Source: Winogradskyella sp. J14-2
GTDB lineage: Bacteria > Bacteroidota > Bacteroidia > Flavobacteriales > Flavobacteriaceae
NCBI RefSeq assembly: GCF_001971725.1
Contig: NZ_CP019388.1
Span: 186,001 to 250,000, forward strand
DNA length: 64,000 nucleotides
Reading direction: 5' to 3'
Position numbers and translations under genes: made by a program. Of the stretch, positions 26,965 to 35,785 are shown piece after piece. The number at the start of each line of letters is the position of its first letter. Within the stretch, counting starts at the first letter, position 1. The notes beneath the pieces are model-generated. The model searched no databases. It had not been told where the DNA came from and saw only the letters and a program-made list of their open reading frames with translations.

Positions 26965-27871
26965 ATTTTCTAGGATGAAACTTGTTTAAAACATCACTTA
27001 AGTGCGATCGGTCTACGTGCATATATACTTCTGTTGTGGTAATACTTTCGTGACCCAACATCATTTGTATGGCTCTGAGATCTGCACCATTTTCTAATAA
27101 GTGGGTAGCAAACGAATGTCTAAAGGTATGAGGAGACACTATTTTCTTTAAGCCAGACTTTTTAACCAGATTTTTAATTATAGTAAAAATCATGGCGCGT
27201 GTTAGTTTATTGCCCTTATAATTGAGAAATAAAATATCTTTAGATTCTGAATTTACATCTATTTGATTTCTTATGTCTTTCCAAATATTAATGAATTTTT
27301 TGGTAGACTCACCAATAGGAACAAAACGTTGTTTATCTCCTTTACCAGTAACTTTTATAAAGCCTTCGTCAAAAAACAAATCAGAAATTTTTAATTCTAT
27401 AAGTTCGCTAACACGAAGTCCACAACTGTACAAAGTTTCTATAATCGCTCTATTGCGCTCACCAAGATTTATACCTTGATACTCGTAGCCCAGATCAATG
27501 GTATTAATTAATAAATCTATATCGGCAACAGATAAAGTGTCTGGTAGTTTTCTGCCTATTTTAGGAGATTCAATTAAGTCCATAGGATTAGAGTCTCTAT
27601 AATTTTCAAAGACTAGGTAATCAAAAAAGTTTCTCAAGCCAGAGATTAACCGTCCTTGAGATCTTGGATTAATAGTTTTAGATGTGCTATAAATAAACTG
27701 TTTAATATGTTCTTGATCAATCTTATCTGGTGCCTCTTTAATTTGGTTGTTATCCAGATATTTTATAAGCTTTTTAATGTCGTAACAATAATTCTCTATA
27801 GAATTGTGTGATAACCCACGCTCAATTTGCAGATAATGTCTATAATCTTTAATTGCTTGAGGCCATTTCAT
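26963..27871 (-). CDS. xerD: Site-specific tyrosine recombinase XerD
   Basis: XerD works with XerC to resolve chromosome dimers at dif. The 302-residue protein has an N-terminal SAM-like core-binding domain (HYLQIERGLSHNSIENYCYDIKK) and a catalytic domain. Catalytic residues are Arg in YSCGLRVSELIEL, Lys in VTGKGDKQRFVPIG, HxxR in HTFRHSFATHLLENGADLRA, His in MLGHESITTTEVY and the final Tyr. No mobile-element partner is nearby, so this is the housekeeping enzyme rather than an integrase. The gene is convergent with rny. Confidence 0.95.
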   Translation of the reverse strand: MKWPQAIKDYRHYLQIERGLSHNSIENYCYDIKKLIKYLDNNQIKEAPDKIDQEHIKQFIYSTSKTINPRSQGRLISGLRNFFDYLVFENYRDSNPMDLIESPKIGRKLPDTLSVADIDLLINTIDLGYEYQGINLGERNRAIIETLYSCGLRVSELIELKISDLFFDEGFIKVTGKGDKQRFVPIGESTKKFINIWKDIRNQIDVNSESKDILFLNYKGNKLTRAMIFTIIKNLVKKSGLKKIVSPHTFRHSFATHLLENGADLRAIQMMLGHESITTTEVYMHVDRSHLSDVLNKFHPRK

Positions 27872-28085
27872 AAAACTTGTCTTTTAGGTGTAAAAAATAG
27901 TTAATTATCTACGTATTTCATCGTATTTTCTAAAAAAAATGTTAATAACATTTTTTTTAAAATACTGATTTATAAATATTTAAGATATAATGTTTATTAA
28001 ATTGTTAATAACTCCAAATAAAAATTTTAATATTATAAAAAAAAGGCTTTAGTTTGTATCAATCAATTTTAAAACTTAAAAGATT

Positions 28086-28631
28086 ATGAAAAAATTATTT
28101 TTAGCTGCATTCGCAGTTTTTGCTTTTGCAAGTGTTAGTGCTCAGGATGGTGATTCATCAAGTGCTCTTACAAAAGGTTCTTGGCTAGTTGAAGCCAATA
28201 CTGGCTTTGGTGGTGGTGCAACAGGTGCTGCTCACAGATCAACAACATCATTTGGCTTAACATCTATCGATGGAACTACAATTTGGTCAATTGGTGGTGA
28301 AGCAGGATACTTTGTAATGGACGATTTAGCGATAAAATTAGGACTTGGTTATAATGATTTTGATGGTGCTTCATCTTTTTCATACAAACTAGGTGCTAAG
28401 TATTATATTGCAAGTCAGTTTCCTGTACAGTTAGACTTTACTGGTGCATCTGGAGACGATGTATTTGGTGATGAAAGCCCTCTTTGGTTAGGTATTCAAG
28501 GTGGATACGCTTGGTTCGTCGCAGATAACATTTCAATTGAGCCAGGTCTTCGTTACAATCATTCTTTAAATGAAGATTTTACAGACGAAGGTGTACTAGA
28601 GTTAAACATCGGCTTTGCATTACACTTCTAA
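28086..28631 (+). CDS. Small outer-membrane beta-barrel protein
   Basis: A 181-residue protein with a signal peptide (MKKLFLAAFAVFAFASVSAQ) and alternating strands ending in GVLELNIGFALHF, the C-terminal aromatic residue typical of outer-membrane barrels. Gly- and Ser-rich stretches (NTGFGGGATGAAHRS) form loops. An 8-strand OmpA/OmpW-like porin is inferred. It is followed by a strong terminator. A second, frameshifted barrel gene of similar signal peptide and identical terminator core lies 196 bases downstream. Confidence 0.85.
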   Translation: MKKLFLAAFAVFAFASVSAQDGDSSSALTKGSWLVEANTGFGGGATGAAHRSTTSFGLTSIDGTTIWSIGGEAGYFVMDDLAIKLGLGYNDFDGASSFSYKLGAKYYIASQFPVQLDFTGASGDDVFGDESPLWLGIQGGYAWFVADNISIEPGLRYNHSLNEDFTDEGVLELNIGFALHF

Positions 28632-28650
28632 ATCTATTATTATAATTTTT

Positions 28651-28684
28651 AAAAAAACCGAAGCTAATCGCTTCGGTTTTTTTA
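28651..28684 (+). terminator. Terminator of the first barrel gene
   Basis: AAAACCGAAGC-TAATC-GCTTCGGTTTT is a perfect stem flanked by A and T runs. The stem is the same as that of the next barrel gene at 29443-29472. Confidence 0.92.
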
Positions 28685-28827
28685 TTTCGAAATTTTATAT
28701 AATTGGATTTATCAAAAATCTTTAAAGTCTAATACTTCCGATAAAGAGTACAAAAATTTAACTATTAAATAGCGAATTATTGTAGCTAAAAAGCTACGTT
28801 TGTGTAAACTATTAATTATAAATTCTT

Positions 28828-29422
28828 ATGAAAAAATTATTACTTTCTGCTGCTGTGGCAGTATTTTTTTAACTAGTGTAAATGCTCAAGAAAGATCTTC
28901 AGGAGATATAGAGCTTATACCACATGTTGGTTACATGTCGGCATTTTTAAATGGAGACGAAGTTGATGGCTTAGACCCTAGAGGATCGTTCAATTTTGGG
29001 GTTATAGGTGATTATTTTTTTAATGATAGATGGAGTCTTAGATCTGGAATTAATTTTGATTCTATGGGAGCGAGTATTCCAGGATCAGATTTAACACTGA
29101 ATTATATTAACATTCCTATTAATGCAAATTGGCATTTTGGTAGTACAAGAAAATGGAACTTAAACTTTGGTGTTACACCTGGTTTTTTAACCAAAGCAGA
29201 TTTAGATGGTGATGACGTAAAGGATGACTATAATTCATTTCAGCTAGGAATTTCTTACGGTATAGGTTATAAAATTGAAGTTCAGACAGCTTTAGCATAT
29301 TAGTGCACGGTCAGGGTCTAGTAGGCGTTACTAATATACTTTCAGAGGAAGCTGGTGGAGAAGACTTTACTAGATTAAATGCTGGTTCTACAATTAGTGT
29401 AGGTGGTGTATTTAAACTATAA
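28828..29422 (+). pseudogene. Outer-membrane barrel gene with two single-base frameshifts
   Basis: From ATG 28828 the frame reads a signal peptide (MKKLLLSAAVAVFF) and stops at a T7 run (28864-28870). One extra T there restores LTSVNAQERSSGDIEL and the frame down to GYKIEV. A second missing T near 29281 (GTTCA for GTTTCA) then restores SDSFSILVHGQGLVGVTN and the end GGVFKL at 29422. With both bases added, the gene codes a 198-residue outer-membrane barrel. Both defects are the loss of a T. They could be assembly errors, phase variation in the T-run or real decay; the rest of the coding sequence is unbroken, which favours recent change or error. The apparent open frame from 28800 is only its middle part. 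Confidence 0.8.
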
Positions 29423-29442
29423 AAATTACAATTTAAATTGGT

Positions 29443-29472
29443 AAAAACCGAAGCTACTGCTTCGGTTTTTTT
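29443..29472 (+). terminator. Terminator of the frameshifted barrel gene
   Basis: AAAAACCGAAGC-TACT-GCTTCGGTTTTT, a perfect stem with a T-run. It resembles the terminator at 28651-28684. Confidence 0.92.
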
Positions 29473-29499
29473 ATGCTCATATTTTAATATCTTTACGGA

Positions 29500-29919
29500 A
29501 TGAAGCAACTTATAATAATTAATGGTCCAAATCTTAACCTTTTAGGCAAACGTGAACCCGAGATTTATGGCAGCCAAACTTTTGACGACTATTTAAACAT
29601 ACTTAAGTCTAAATACAATAAAGTTAAGTTAGATTATTTTCAATCTAATATAGAAGGCGAACTCATTAATAAGTTGCAAGAAGCTGGTTTTAGTTACGAT
29701 GGTATTGTTTTGAATGCTGCAGCTTATACACATACTTCAGTTGGTATTGGTGATGCTGTAAAAGCCATAGAAACACCTGTTGTAGAGGTTCATATTTCAA
29801 ATACATTTTCTCGTGAGGCTTTTAGACATCAATCGTATATTTCTGCACACGCTAAAGGTGTTATTCTTGGTTTTGGCCTTAAAAGCTATGATTTGGCAAT
29901 AGAAAGTTTTATCTTATAA
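29500..29919 (+). CDS. aroQ: Type II 3-dehydroquinate dehydratase
   Basis: AroQ performs step three of the shikimate pathway, dehydrating 3-dehydroquinate to 3-dehydroshikimate. The 139 residues include IINGPNLNLLGKREPEIYG, where Tyr of the REPEIYG lid is catalytic, and YDGIVLNAAAYTHTSVGIGDA, VVEVHISN and the catalytic His in the same segment. Type II dehydratases are dodecameric and about 145 residues long. A barrel gene starts 3 bases later and shares the transcript. Confidence 0.96.
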   Translation: MKQLIIINGPNLNLLGKREPEIYGSQTFDDYLNILKSKYNKVKLDYFQSNIEGELINKLQEAGFSYDGIVLNAAAYTHTSVGIGDAVKAIETPVVEVHISNTFSREAFRHQSYISAHAKGVILGFGLKSYDLAIESFIL

Positions 29920-29921
29920 CC

Positions 29922-30395
29922 ATGAAGAAAATTATTCTATCTTTTGTTGCTATTAGTCTTTGCATTGTAACTACCGCTCAAACAGATTTTGGTGTTAAGG
30001 GCGGATTAAATTTTACCTTTTTTAAAGTTAATGAAGGTGATTTTGGTACTAACCCAGATACGGAGATAGGCTTTTATGGTGGTGTTACATTAGATTTTCC
30101 TATAGATAATGGATTTCATATTCAGCCAGAACTTTTGTATAAAGGTATTGGTGATTTTAGGTTTTTAAATGCTCCTATTTACTTAAAATACGATATCTAT
30201 AATACGCTTCATATTTTGGTAGGACCTAGTTTAAATTACTTTTTTGATTTTTTCTCTAATAAATTTAAGGTAAGAGCAGATCTTAGTTTAGATTATGATT
30301 TTTCTTCAGATTTAAGTATGCACATGAAATATACTATTGGTTTTGAAGAATTATCTCCCAACGTACTTTTCCTTGGACTAGGATATAGATTATAA
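29922..30395 (+). CDS. Small outer-membrane beta-barrel protein
   Basis: A 157-residue protein with a signal peptide (MKKIILSFVAISLCIVTTAQ) and an alternating-strand body ending in NVLFLGLGYRL. TDFGVKGGLNFTFF after the signal peptide is typical of the PorT-like/OMP_b-brl family. Role unknown. It follows aroQ by 2 bases and is closed by a terminator. Confidence 0.82.
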   Translation: MKKIILSFVAISLCIVTTAQTDFGVKGGLNFTFFKVNEGDFGTNPDTEIGFYGGVTLDFPIDNGFHIQPELLYKGIGDFRFLNAPIYLKYDIYNTLHILVGPSLNYFFDFFSNKFKVRADLSLDYDFSSDLSMHMKYTIGFEELSPNVLFLGLGYRL

Positions 30396-30427
30396 AAAAA
30401 GCGATTCATATTGAATCGCTTTTTTTA
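30394..30427. terminator. Bidirectional terminator
   Basis: AAAAAAAGCGATTCA-TAT-TGAATCGCTTTTTTT forms a long perfect stem. It lies between the barrel gene and the convergent lpdA gene and can serve both. Confidence 0.92.
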
Positions 30428-30445
30428 TGTATTGTGGATGTTTTA

Positions 30446-31822
30446 TTACAAATGTATCACTTCATCATAAGCATCTGCAACAGCTTCCATAACCGCTTCA
30501 CTCATTGTTGGGTGAGGATGAACCGCTTTTAATACTTCATGACCAGTTGTTTCTAATTTACGACCTAATACAGCTTCTGCAATCATATCTGTAACACCAG
30601 CACCAATCATATGGCAACCTAACCATTCACCATATTTAGCGTCAAAAATCACTTTTACAAAACCATCTTTGTTTCCACCTGCACTTGCTTTACCCGAAGC
30701 AGAGAACGGGAATTTTCCTATTTTAATATCATAACCCTGTTCCTTGGCTTGAGCTTCCGTAAGACCTACACTAGCAACTTCTGGTGAACAATATGTACAA
30801 CCAGGTATGTTTCCATAATCTAAAGCTTCAACATGCATACCAGCAATTTTTTCAACACAAAGTATGCCTTCAGCAGAAGCAACGTGGGCCAAAGCTTGTC
30901 CAGGTGTAACATCGCCAATTGCATAGTATCCAGGTATGTTAGTTTGGTAGTAGTCGTTTACTAAAATTTTATCTCTGTCAACTGCAATACCAACATCTTC
31001 TAATCCAATATTTTCAATGTTAGATTTTATACCTACTGCAGATAATACAATATCAGCTTCTAAAACTTCTTCACCTTTTTTTGTTTTTACAGTAGCCTTT
31101 ACACCTTCACCAGAGGTGTCCACAGAAGTAACTTCTGCAGAAGTCATGATTTTAATTCCAGATTTTTTGAAGCTACGCTCTAGTTGCTTGGATACTTCAT
31201 CATCTTCAACAGGGACAATTTTTGGCATATATTCTACGATAGTAACTTCCGTTCCCATTGAGTTGTAGAAGTAAGCAAATTCAACACCAATGGCTCCAGA
31301 ACCAACCACAATCATTTTTTTTGGTTGTTTATCTAAGGTCATTGCTTTTCTGTAACCTATTACTTTCTTACCATCTTGAGGTAGGCTAGGCAACTCGCGA
31401 GAACGAGCACCTGTTGCAATGATGATATGATCAGCCGAATACTCTTTGCCATCAACATCAACTTTTTTTCCTGGCTTAACTTTTCCGAAGCCCTCAATAA
31501 CATCAATTTTATTCTTTTTCATTAAGAACTTTACACCATTACTCATGCCATCTGCAACACCACGGCTTCGCTTAACAACAGCATCAAAATCGTGTTCTGC
31601 ATCTTTAACTTTTAAACCGTAATCTTCAGCGTGTTTTAAATATTCAAAAACCTGAGCAGACTTTAAAAGTGCTTTTGTAGGTATACAGCCCCAATTTAAA
31701 CATACACCTCCAAGACTTTCCTTCTCTACAACAGCGGTTTTAAAACCTAATTGAGATGCTCTAATTGCTGTTACGTAGCCACCAGGACCACTTCCTAATA
31801 CTATGATATCGTATTTACTCAT
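30446..31822 (-). CDS. lpdA: Dihydrolipoyl dehydrogenase
   Basis: This FAD flavoprotein reoxidises lipoamide in pyruvate and 2-oxoglutarate dehydrogenase complexes. The 458 residues show the FAD site VLGSGPGGYVTAIRASQLG, the redox disulphide GGVCLNWGCIPTKALLKSA (Cys about 41 and 46), an NAD site (MIVVGSGAIGVEFAYFYNSMG) and the C-terminal HAHPTM-type active site (AVHPHPTMSEAVMEA). It is encoded apart from the E1 and E2 genes here. Confidence 0.96.
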   Translation of the reverse strand: MSKYDIIVLGSGPGGYVTAIRASQLGFKTAVVEKESLGGVCLNWGCIPTKALLKSAQVFEYLKHAEDYGLKVKDAEHDFDAVVKRSRGVADGMSNGVKFLMKKNKIDVIEGFGKVKPGKKVDVDGKEYSADHIIIATGARSRELPSLPQDGKKVIGYRKAMTLDKQPKKMIVVGSGAIGVEFAYFYNSMGTEVTIVEYMPKIVPVEDDEVSKQLERSFKKSGIKIMTSAEVTSVDTSGEGVKATVKTKKGEEVLEADIVLSAVGIKSNIENIGLEDVGIAVDRDKILVNDYYQTNIPGYYAIGDVTPGQALAHVASAEGILCVEKIAGMHVEALDYGNIPGCTYCSPEVASVGLTEAQAKEQGYDIKIGKFPFSASGKASAGGNKDGFVKVIFDAKYGEWLGCHMIGAGVTDMIAEAVLGRKLETTGHEVLKAVHPHPTMSEAVMEAVADAYDEVIHL

Positions 31823-31879
31823 GAGTAATTTTTTAATTGAATTTTTGAGAGTACGAATTTACGAAACCAAAATGTAATA

Positions 31880-32431
31880 TTAAAGGTCTTCTGTAAAATG
31901 TCTTTTGCCTTTGTCTTTAGAAAATTTTTCTTTGTTGTAATCTTTTGATTTTCCTTTTGGTATAGATAAGGATTGCCAACGCTTTCCTTTAATGAGTTTT
32001 CCTAAAAATACAATCTGACCGACATGGTATGCATAATGCATCATTTGTCGATTTACAGCTTCAACCACTGTGTGACCTTGATTTCTTATGTAGATCAGAC
32101 GCTCTAAATCTTCATCCGTTAGAGATTTCATTGAGCCAAATAAGCAGTCCCAACCTTTATTCCAGTTGGCTAGAAATTCTTCTTTAGACGTAAACGAATC
32201 AATAAATTCTTCATCGCGTTGTCTCCATTCTTTTTCACCATCTTCGGTTAGAAAATTTGTCCAACGACTTAGCATGTTACCAACAAGGTGCTTTACTATT
32301 ATTGATATAGAATTAGAATCTTCAGAGAGCTCTCTTTTTAATTCATCAAAAGTTAACTGTGCAAAAGTTTTATCGCCAAGACTTTTGTAATATTCAAATT
32401 GCTTGATGCTGCTCTCAATGTAATTATTCAT
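31880..32431 (-). CDS. DUF1572/DinB-like protein
   Basis: The protein, 183 residues from MNNYIESSIKQFEYYKSLG, has a DinB-type helical core: SNSISIIVKHLVGNMLSRW carries a probable metal-binding His, and RQMMHYAYHVGQIVFLGKL two more, a pattern I associate with DUF1572. No cofactor or reaction can be named. The chosen start at 32431 overlaps the msrB stop by 8 bases (the open frame continues to 32455), so translation is likely coupled with msrB. Confidence 0.78.
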   Translation of the reverse strand: MNNYIESSIKQFEYYKSLGDKTFAQLTFDELKRELSEDSNSISIIVKHLVGNMLSRWTNFLTEDGEKEWRQRDEEFIDSFTSKEEFLANWNKGWDCLFGSMKSLTDEDLERLIYIRNQGHTVVEAVNRQMMHYAYHVGQIVFLGKLIKGKRWQSLSIPKGKSKDYNKEKFSKDKGKRHFTEDL

Positions 32432-32921
32432 CTTTTTTAGTGTCCTCTGGTACAAAATTTAATGCCACACCATTAATACAATGACGTTTTCCTGTGGTGT
32501 CTTTTGGGCCATCGTTAAACACGTGGCCTAAATGTCCTCCACATGTTGCGCAATGTTCTTCGGTACGAGCATAACCAATTTTGTAGTCTGTGGAAAAAGC
32601 AACATTACCTTCTATCTCTCTGTCAAAGCTTGGCCAGCCAGTACCAGAATCAAATTTATGTTCACTTTTAAATAACGGTGTATCACAAGCAGCACAATGG
32701 TAAACTCCTTTTTCGTAATTTTTGTTCAATGGACTCGAGAAAGCACGTTCGGTACCAGCCTCTCTAAGAACATAGTATTCCATTTCGGTTAATTCAGCCT
32801 TCCATTCAGCTTCGGTTTTTGTAATTGGGAACTCTTCCGACTCCTCATTTTCTTTTTTTTGAGCAGAGCCATTGCAATTGAATAAAATAGCGGTTAAGGA
32901 AAATAATAAGATCTTTTTCAT
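32424..32921 (-). CDS. msrB: Peptide-methionine (R)-S-oxide reductase, exported
   Basis: MsrB repairs oxidised methionine (R-sulfoxide) in proteins. The 165 residues have an N-terminal lipoprotein-like signal peptide (MKKILLFSLTAILFNCNGSAQ) followed by the SelR domain: YYVLREAGTERAFSSPLNKN, a zinc site of two CxxC pairs (CAACD and CATCG), and the catalytic Cys in GKRHCINGVALNF. The signal peptide implies an envelope-facing reductase. An export-linked thioredoxin partner is not present here. Confidence 0.94.
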   Translation of the reverse strand: MKKILLFSLTAILFNCNGSAQKKENEESEEFPITKTEAEWKAELTEMEYYVLREAGTERAFSSPLNKNYEKGVYHCAACDTPLFKSEHKFDSGTGWPSFDREIEGNVAFSTDYKIGYARTEEHCATCGGHLGHVFNDGPKDTTGKRHCINGVALNFVPEDTKKDE

Positions 32922-33186
32922 AGCTTAAATTTACAATTTTTAAATATACTTTTTGTCGTGTTAAGTTTTAAAAAATTACAAAGTTATCAGTGTAATTTTA
33001 TTATTAAGTAATTGGATTAAAGAGTTGATAAAATCATAATATTTAAGTACATTACATTGGTGTTTTTTTAAATACCTTTTTCCATCGTATTAGTTATGCC
33101 TAGTGGCTATTATAATGTGTTGTAAACATTCATTGTGTAAATAAGTAATTTAAATCTTGCAGCTAATAAGTATTAAATAAATTTAG

Positions 33187-34395
33187 ATGAAAGTATTGTT
33201 TCTTACCAGAGAATTTCCTCCTTACGTTTATGGCGGTGCAGGTGTGCACGTAGAATATTTAGCAAAGGAACTGTCTGATTTAATGGAAGTAGAAGTAAGA
33301 GCTTTTGGAGACCAAGATAAAACAACGAACAATCTCAGTATTAAAGGTTATCCTTTTGAAGATGGTTTTTTTAAAAATAGTGATGGTAAGCTTAAGTCTA
33401 TTTTTAAGACCTTAAGTACAGGACTTCATATAAATGCTGATACCATAGACGCAGATATTGTACACTGCCATACTTGGTACTCGCATTTTGCAGGTATTAT
33501 GGCAAAGTTGTGTTATGGAAAACCTTTAGTGGTTACTACACATTCCTTAGAGCCTTTAAGACCATGGAAACGTGAGCAATTAGGTAGAGGCTATGACGCT
33601 TCTTCTTGGGTAGAAAAAACCGCTATAGAAATGGCAGATTGTTTAATTGCTGTATCAGAAGAAACAAAACAAGACATTATCAAACATTTTGATGTTGATA
33701 AAAATAAAATTGAAGTCGTATATAATGGCATTGATTTAAAAGAGTATAGCATTGTAAACGAAACTAATGTTTTAGAGGCTTACGGCATTGACAAAAGCAA
33801 ACCCTATGTACTTTTTGTTGGTAGAATTACAAGACAAAAAGGAATAGTTCATTTAGTTAATGCTATTAAATATATTAATGCTGATACTCAAATTGTATTA
33901 TGTGCTGGCGCTCCAGATACAGAAGAAATTGCCAAGGAAATGAAAGATGCTGTTGCAGAAGCTTCTAAAACAAGAGATAACATCTTTTGGATTGATAAAA
34001 TGTTAGATAAAAAAGATGTTATTCAATTATATTCTCATGCAGATGTATTTTGTTGTCCATCGATTTATGAGCCATTTGGAATTATAAATATAGAGGCTAT
34101 GGCATGCGAAACAGCCGTAGTAGCAAGTGCAGTTGGTGGTATAAAAGAAGTAGTTGTTGAAGGTGAAACAGGCTTACTAGTAAATCTAGAGCAGCAAAAT
34201 GTTGCACCTTTTGAGCCTGTAAATCCAGACCAATTTTCTAGAGATTTAGCTAATGGTATCAATAAAGTTATTGGGAATAAGGAACTAAGAGAAAAAATGG
34301 CCAAGAATGGACGACAGCGTGTAGAAGAGTTTTTCGACTGGAAAGCCATTGCAAAGCAAACCAAAAGCATATATCAATCCTTAAGCGCTAAGTAA
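33187..34395 (+). CDS. GT4 glycogen synthase / maltose-1-phosphate synthase
   Basis: This 402-residue GT4 glycosyltransferase resembles the actinobacterial GlgA/GlgM type, not the GT5 E. coli GlgA. It opens with KVLFLTREFPPYVYGGAGVHVEYLAKELS (nucleotide-donor loop), includes DIVHCHTWYSHFAG and ends with the donor site EPFGIINIEAMACETAVVAS (the E-x7-E pattern). In actinobacteria this enzyme uses ADP-glucose and glucose-1-phosphate to make maltose-1-phosphate for GlgE; some members extend glucan directly. Which reaction dominates cannot be read from sequence. It is followed immediately, with no gap, by glgC, and GlgE lies two genes on, favouring the maltose-1-phosphate role. Confidence 0.88.
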   Translation: MKVLFLTREFPPYVYGGAGVHVEYLAKELSDLMEVEVRAFGDQDKTTNNLSIKGYPFEDGFFKNSDGKLKSIFKTLSTGLHINADTIDADIVHCHTWYSHFAGIMAKLCYGKPLVVTTHSLEPLRPWKREQLGRGYDASSWVEKTAIEMADCLIAVSEETKQDIIKHFDVDKNKIEVVYNGIDLKEYSIVNETNVLEAYGIDKSKPYVLFVGRITRQKGIVHLVNAIKYINADTQIVLCAGAPDTEEIAKEMKDAVAEASKTRDNIFWIDKMLDKKDVIQLYSHADVFCCPSIYEPFGIINIEAMACETAVVASAVGGIKEVVVEGETGLLVNLEQQNVAPFEPVNPDQFSRDLANGINKVIGNKELREKMAKNGRQRVEEFFDWKAIAKQTKSIYQSLSAK

Positions 34396-35664
34396 ATGAT
34401 AAACGACAAAGTATTAAGTATAATATTAGGTGGAGGACAAGGCTCTCGTCTTTATCCATTAACAGAAAGCAGATCTAAACCTGCTGTACCCATTGCCGGA
34501 AAGTATAGATTGGTAGACATACCTATTTCAAATTGCATCAATTCTGATATTAAACGTATGTATGTTTTAACACAGTTTAATTCAGCATCTTTAAACAGGC
34601 ATATAAAAAACACTTACCACTTTAGTTTTTTTAGTTCGGCATTTGTAGATGTTTTGGCAGCAGAACAAACTATTGCTAGTGATAAATGGTTTCAGGGTAC
34701 TGCAGATGCAGTTAGGCAGAGTTTGCATCACTTTTTAAGGCATGATTTTGAATATGCCTTAATACTTTCGGGTGATCAACTTTACCAAATGGATTTTAAC
34801 AAAATGATTGATGCGCATGAAGCAAGTGGCGCAGAAATTTCAATAGCAACTCAACCCGTAAACGCTAAGGATGCTACGTCTTTTGGTATATTAAAAACCG
34901 ATGATAATAATTTTATTTCTTCGTTTGTAGAAAAACCAGATGCTTCATTATTGCCCGATTGGACCTCGCCCGTAAGTGAAGACATGCAGAAAGCAGGAAG
35001 AAATTATTTGGCGTCAATGGGTATCTATATTTTTAATAAAGCGTTATTGGTTGAATTATTAAAAAATCCTGATACAGTTGACTTTGGAAGAGAAATAATT
35101 CCTGAGGCAATTAAAAACCATAAAACGTTAAGCTACCAATTTGAAGGCTATTGGACAGATATAGGAAATATTGATAGCTTTTTTGAAGCAAATCTTGGAT
35201 TGACAGACGATATACCGAAGTTTAACCTGTACGATAATGAAAGACGTATCTATACCAATGCTAGGATTTTACCAACTTCAAAAATATCAGGTACGCTTCT
35301 AGACAGAACTGTAATTTCTGAAGGTTCTATTATACATGCTGCAAAAATTGAACGTTCGGTAATTGGAATTCGTTCTAGAATTGGTGCAGAATCTACAGTT
35401 ATTAACTGCTACATGATGGGTTGTGATCGCTATGAGTCTTTAGAGGAAGTAGAATCAAAAAAGATTAAAATTTTTATGGGTATTGGTGAACGTTGTTTTA
35501 TAAAAAATGCAATTCTCGATAAAAACTGTAGAATAGGTGATGATGTTAGGATTAACGGCGGAAAGCAATTAAAAGATATTGAAACTGACAGTTATTTTGT
35601 TAAAGATGGCATTGTGGTTGTGAAAAAAAACGCAGTTATTCCGCCAAGAACCATTATTCAATAA
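34396..35664 (+). CDS. glgC: Glucose-1-phosphate adenylyltransferase
   Basis: GlgC makes ADP-glucose, the donor for glucan synthesis. The 422 residues contain the nucleotidyltransferase start SIILGGGQGSRLYPLTESRSKPAVPIAGKYRLVD, WFQGTADAVRQ, LSGDQLYQMD and EGYWTDIGNIDSFFEANL, followed by a left-handed beta-helix domain with hexapeptide-like repeats (IHAAKIERSVIGIRSRIG). The protein is a tetramer in other bacteria and is controlled by metabolites. Its ATG follows the preceding stop codon directly (TAA-ATG), so the two are translationally coupled. Confidence 0.96.
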   Translation: MINDKVLSIILGGGQGSRLYPLTESRSKPAVPIAGKYRLVDIPISNCINSDIKRMYVLTQFNSASLNRHIKNTYHFSFFSSAFVDVLAAEQTIASDKWFQGTADAVRQSLHHFLRHDFEYALILSGDQLYQMDFNKMIDAHEASGAEISIATQPVNAKDATSFGILKTDDNNFISSFVEKPDASLLPDWTSPVSEDMQKAGRNYLASMGIYIFNKALLVELLKNPDTVDFGREIIPEAIKNHKTLSYQFEGYWTDIGNIDSFFEANLGLTDDIPKFNLYDNERRIYTNARILPTSKISGTLLDRTVISEGSIIHAAKIERSVIGIRSRIGAESTVINCYMMGCDRYESLEEVESKKIKIFMGIGERCFIKNAILDKNCRIGDDVRINGGKQLKDIETDSYFVKDGIVVVKKNAVIPPRTIIQ

Positions 35665-35785
35665 TCAATAAATTTAGTAATACTTAATTAATTCAAACGT
35701 TGTAGTTTGCACCTCTTTATTTATTCCTTTTATATGTCGAGTTTGTATATTACTTTCGTTATGTAATCAACAATCAATTAGCAAG

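Noticed and set aside
26963-27871. Tyrosine recombinase as part of a mobile element
   Set aside because: Length and motifs fit housekeeping XerD, and no integration site, excisionase or cargo genes are beside it.
28800-29303. A 167-residue protein starting MCKLLIINSYEKI
   Set aside because: This is only the middle part of the frameshifted barrel gene. The true signal peptide is coded in another frame from ATG 28828 and the C-terminus in a third frame to 29422.
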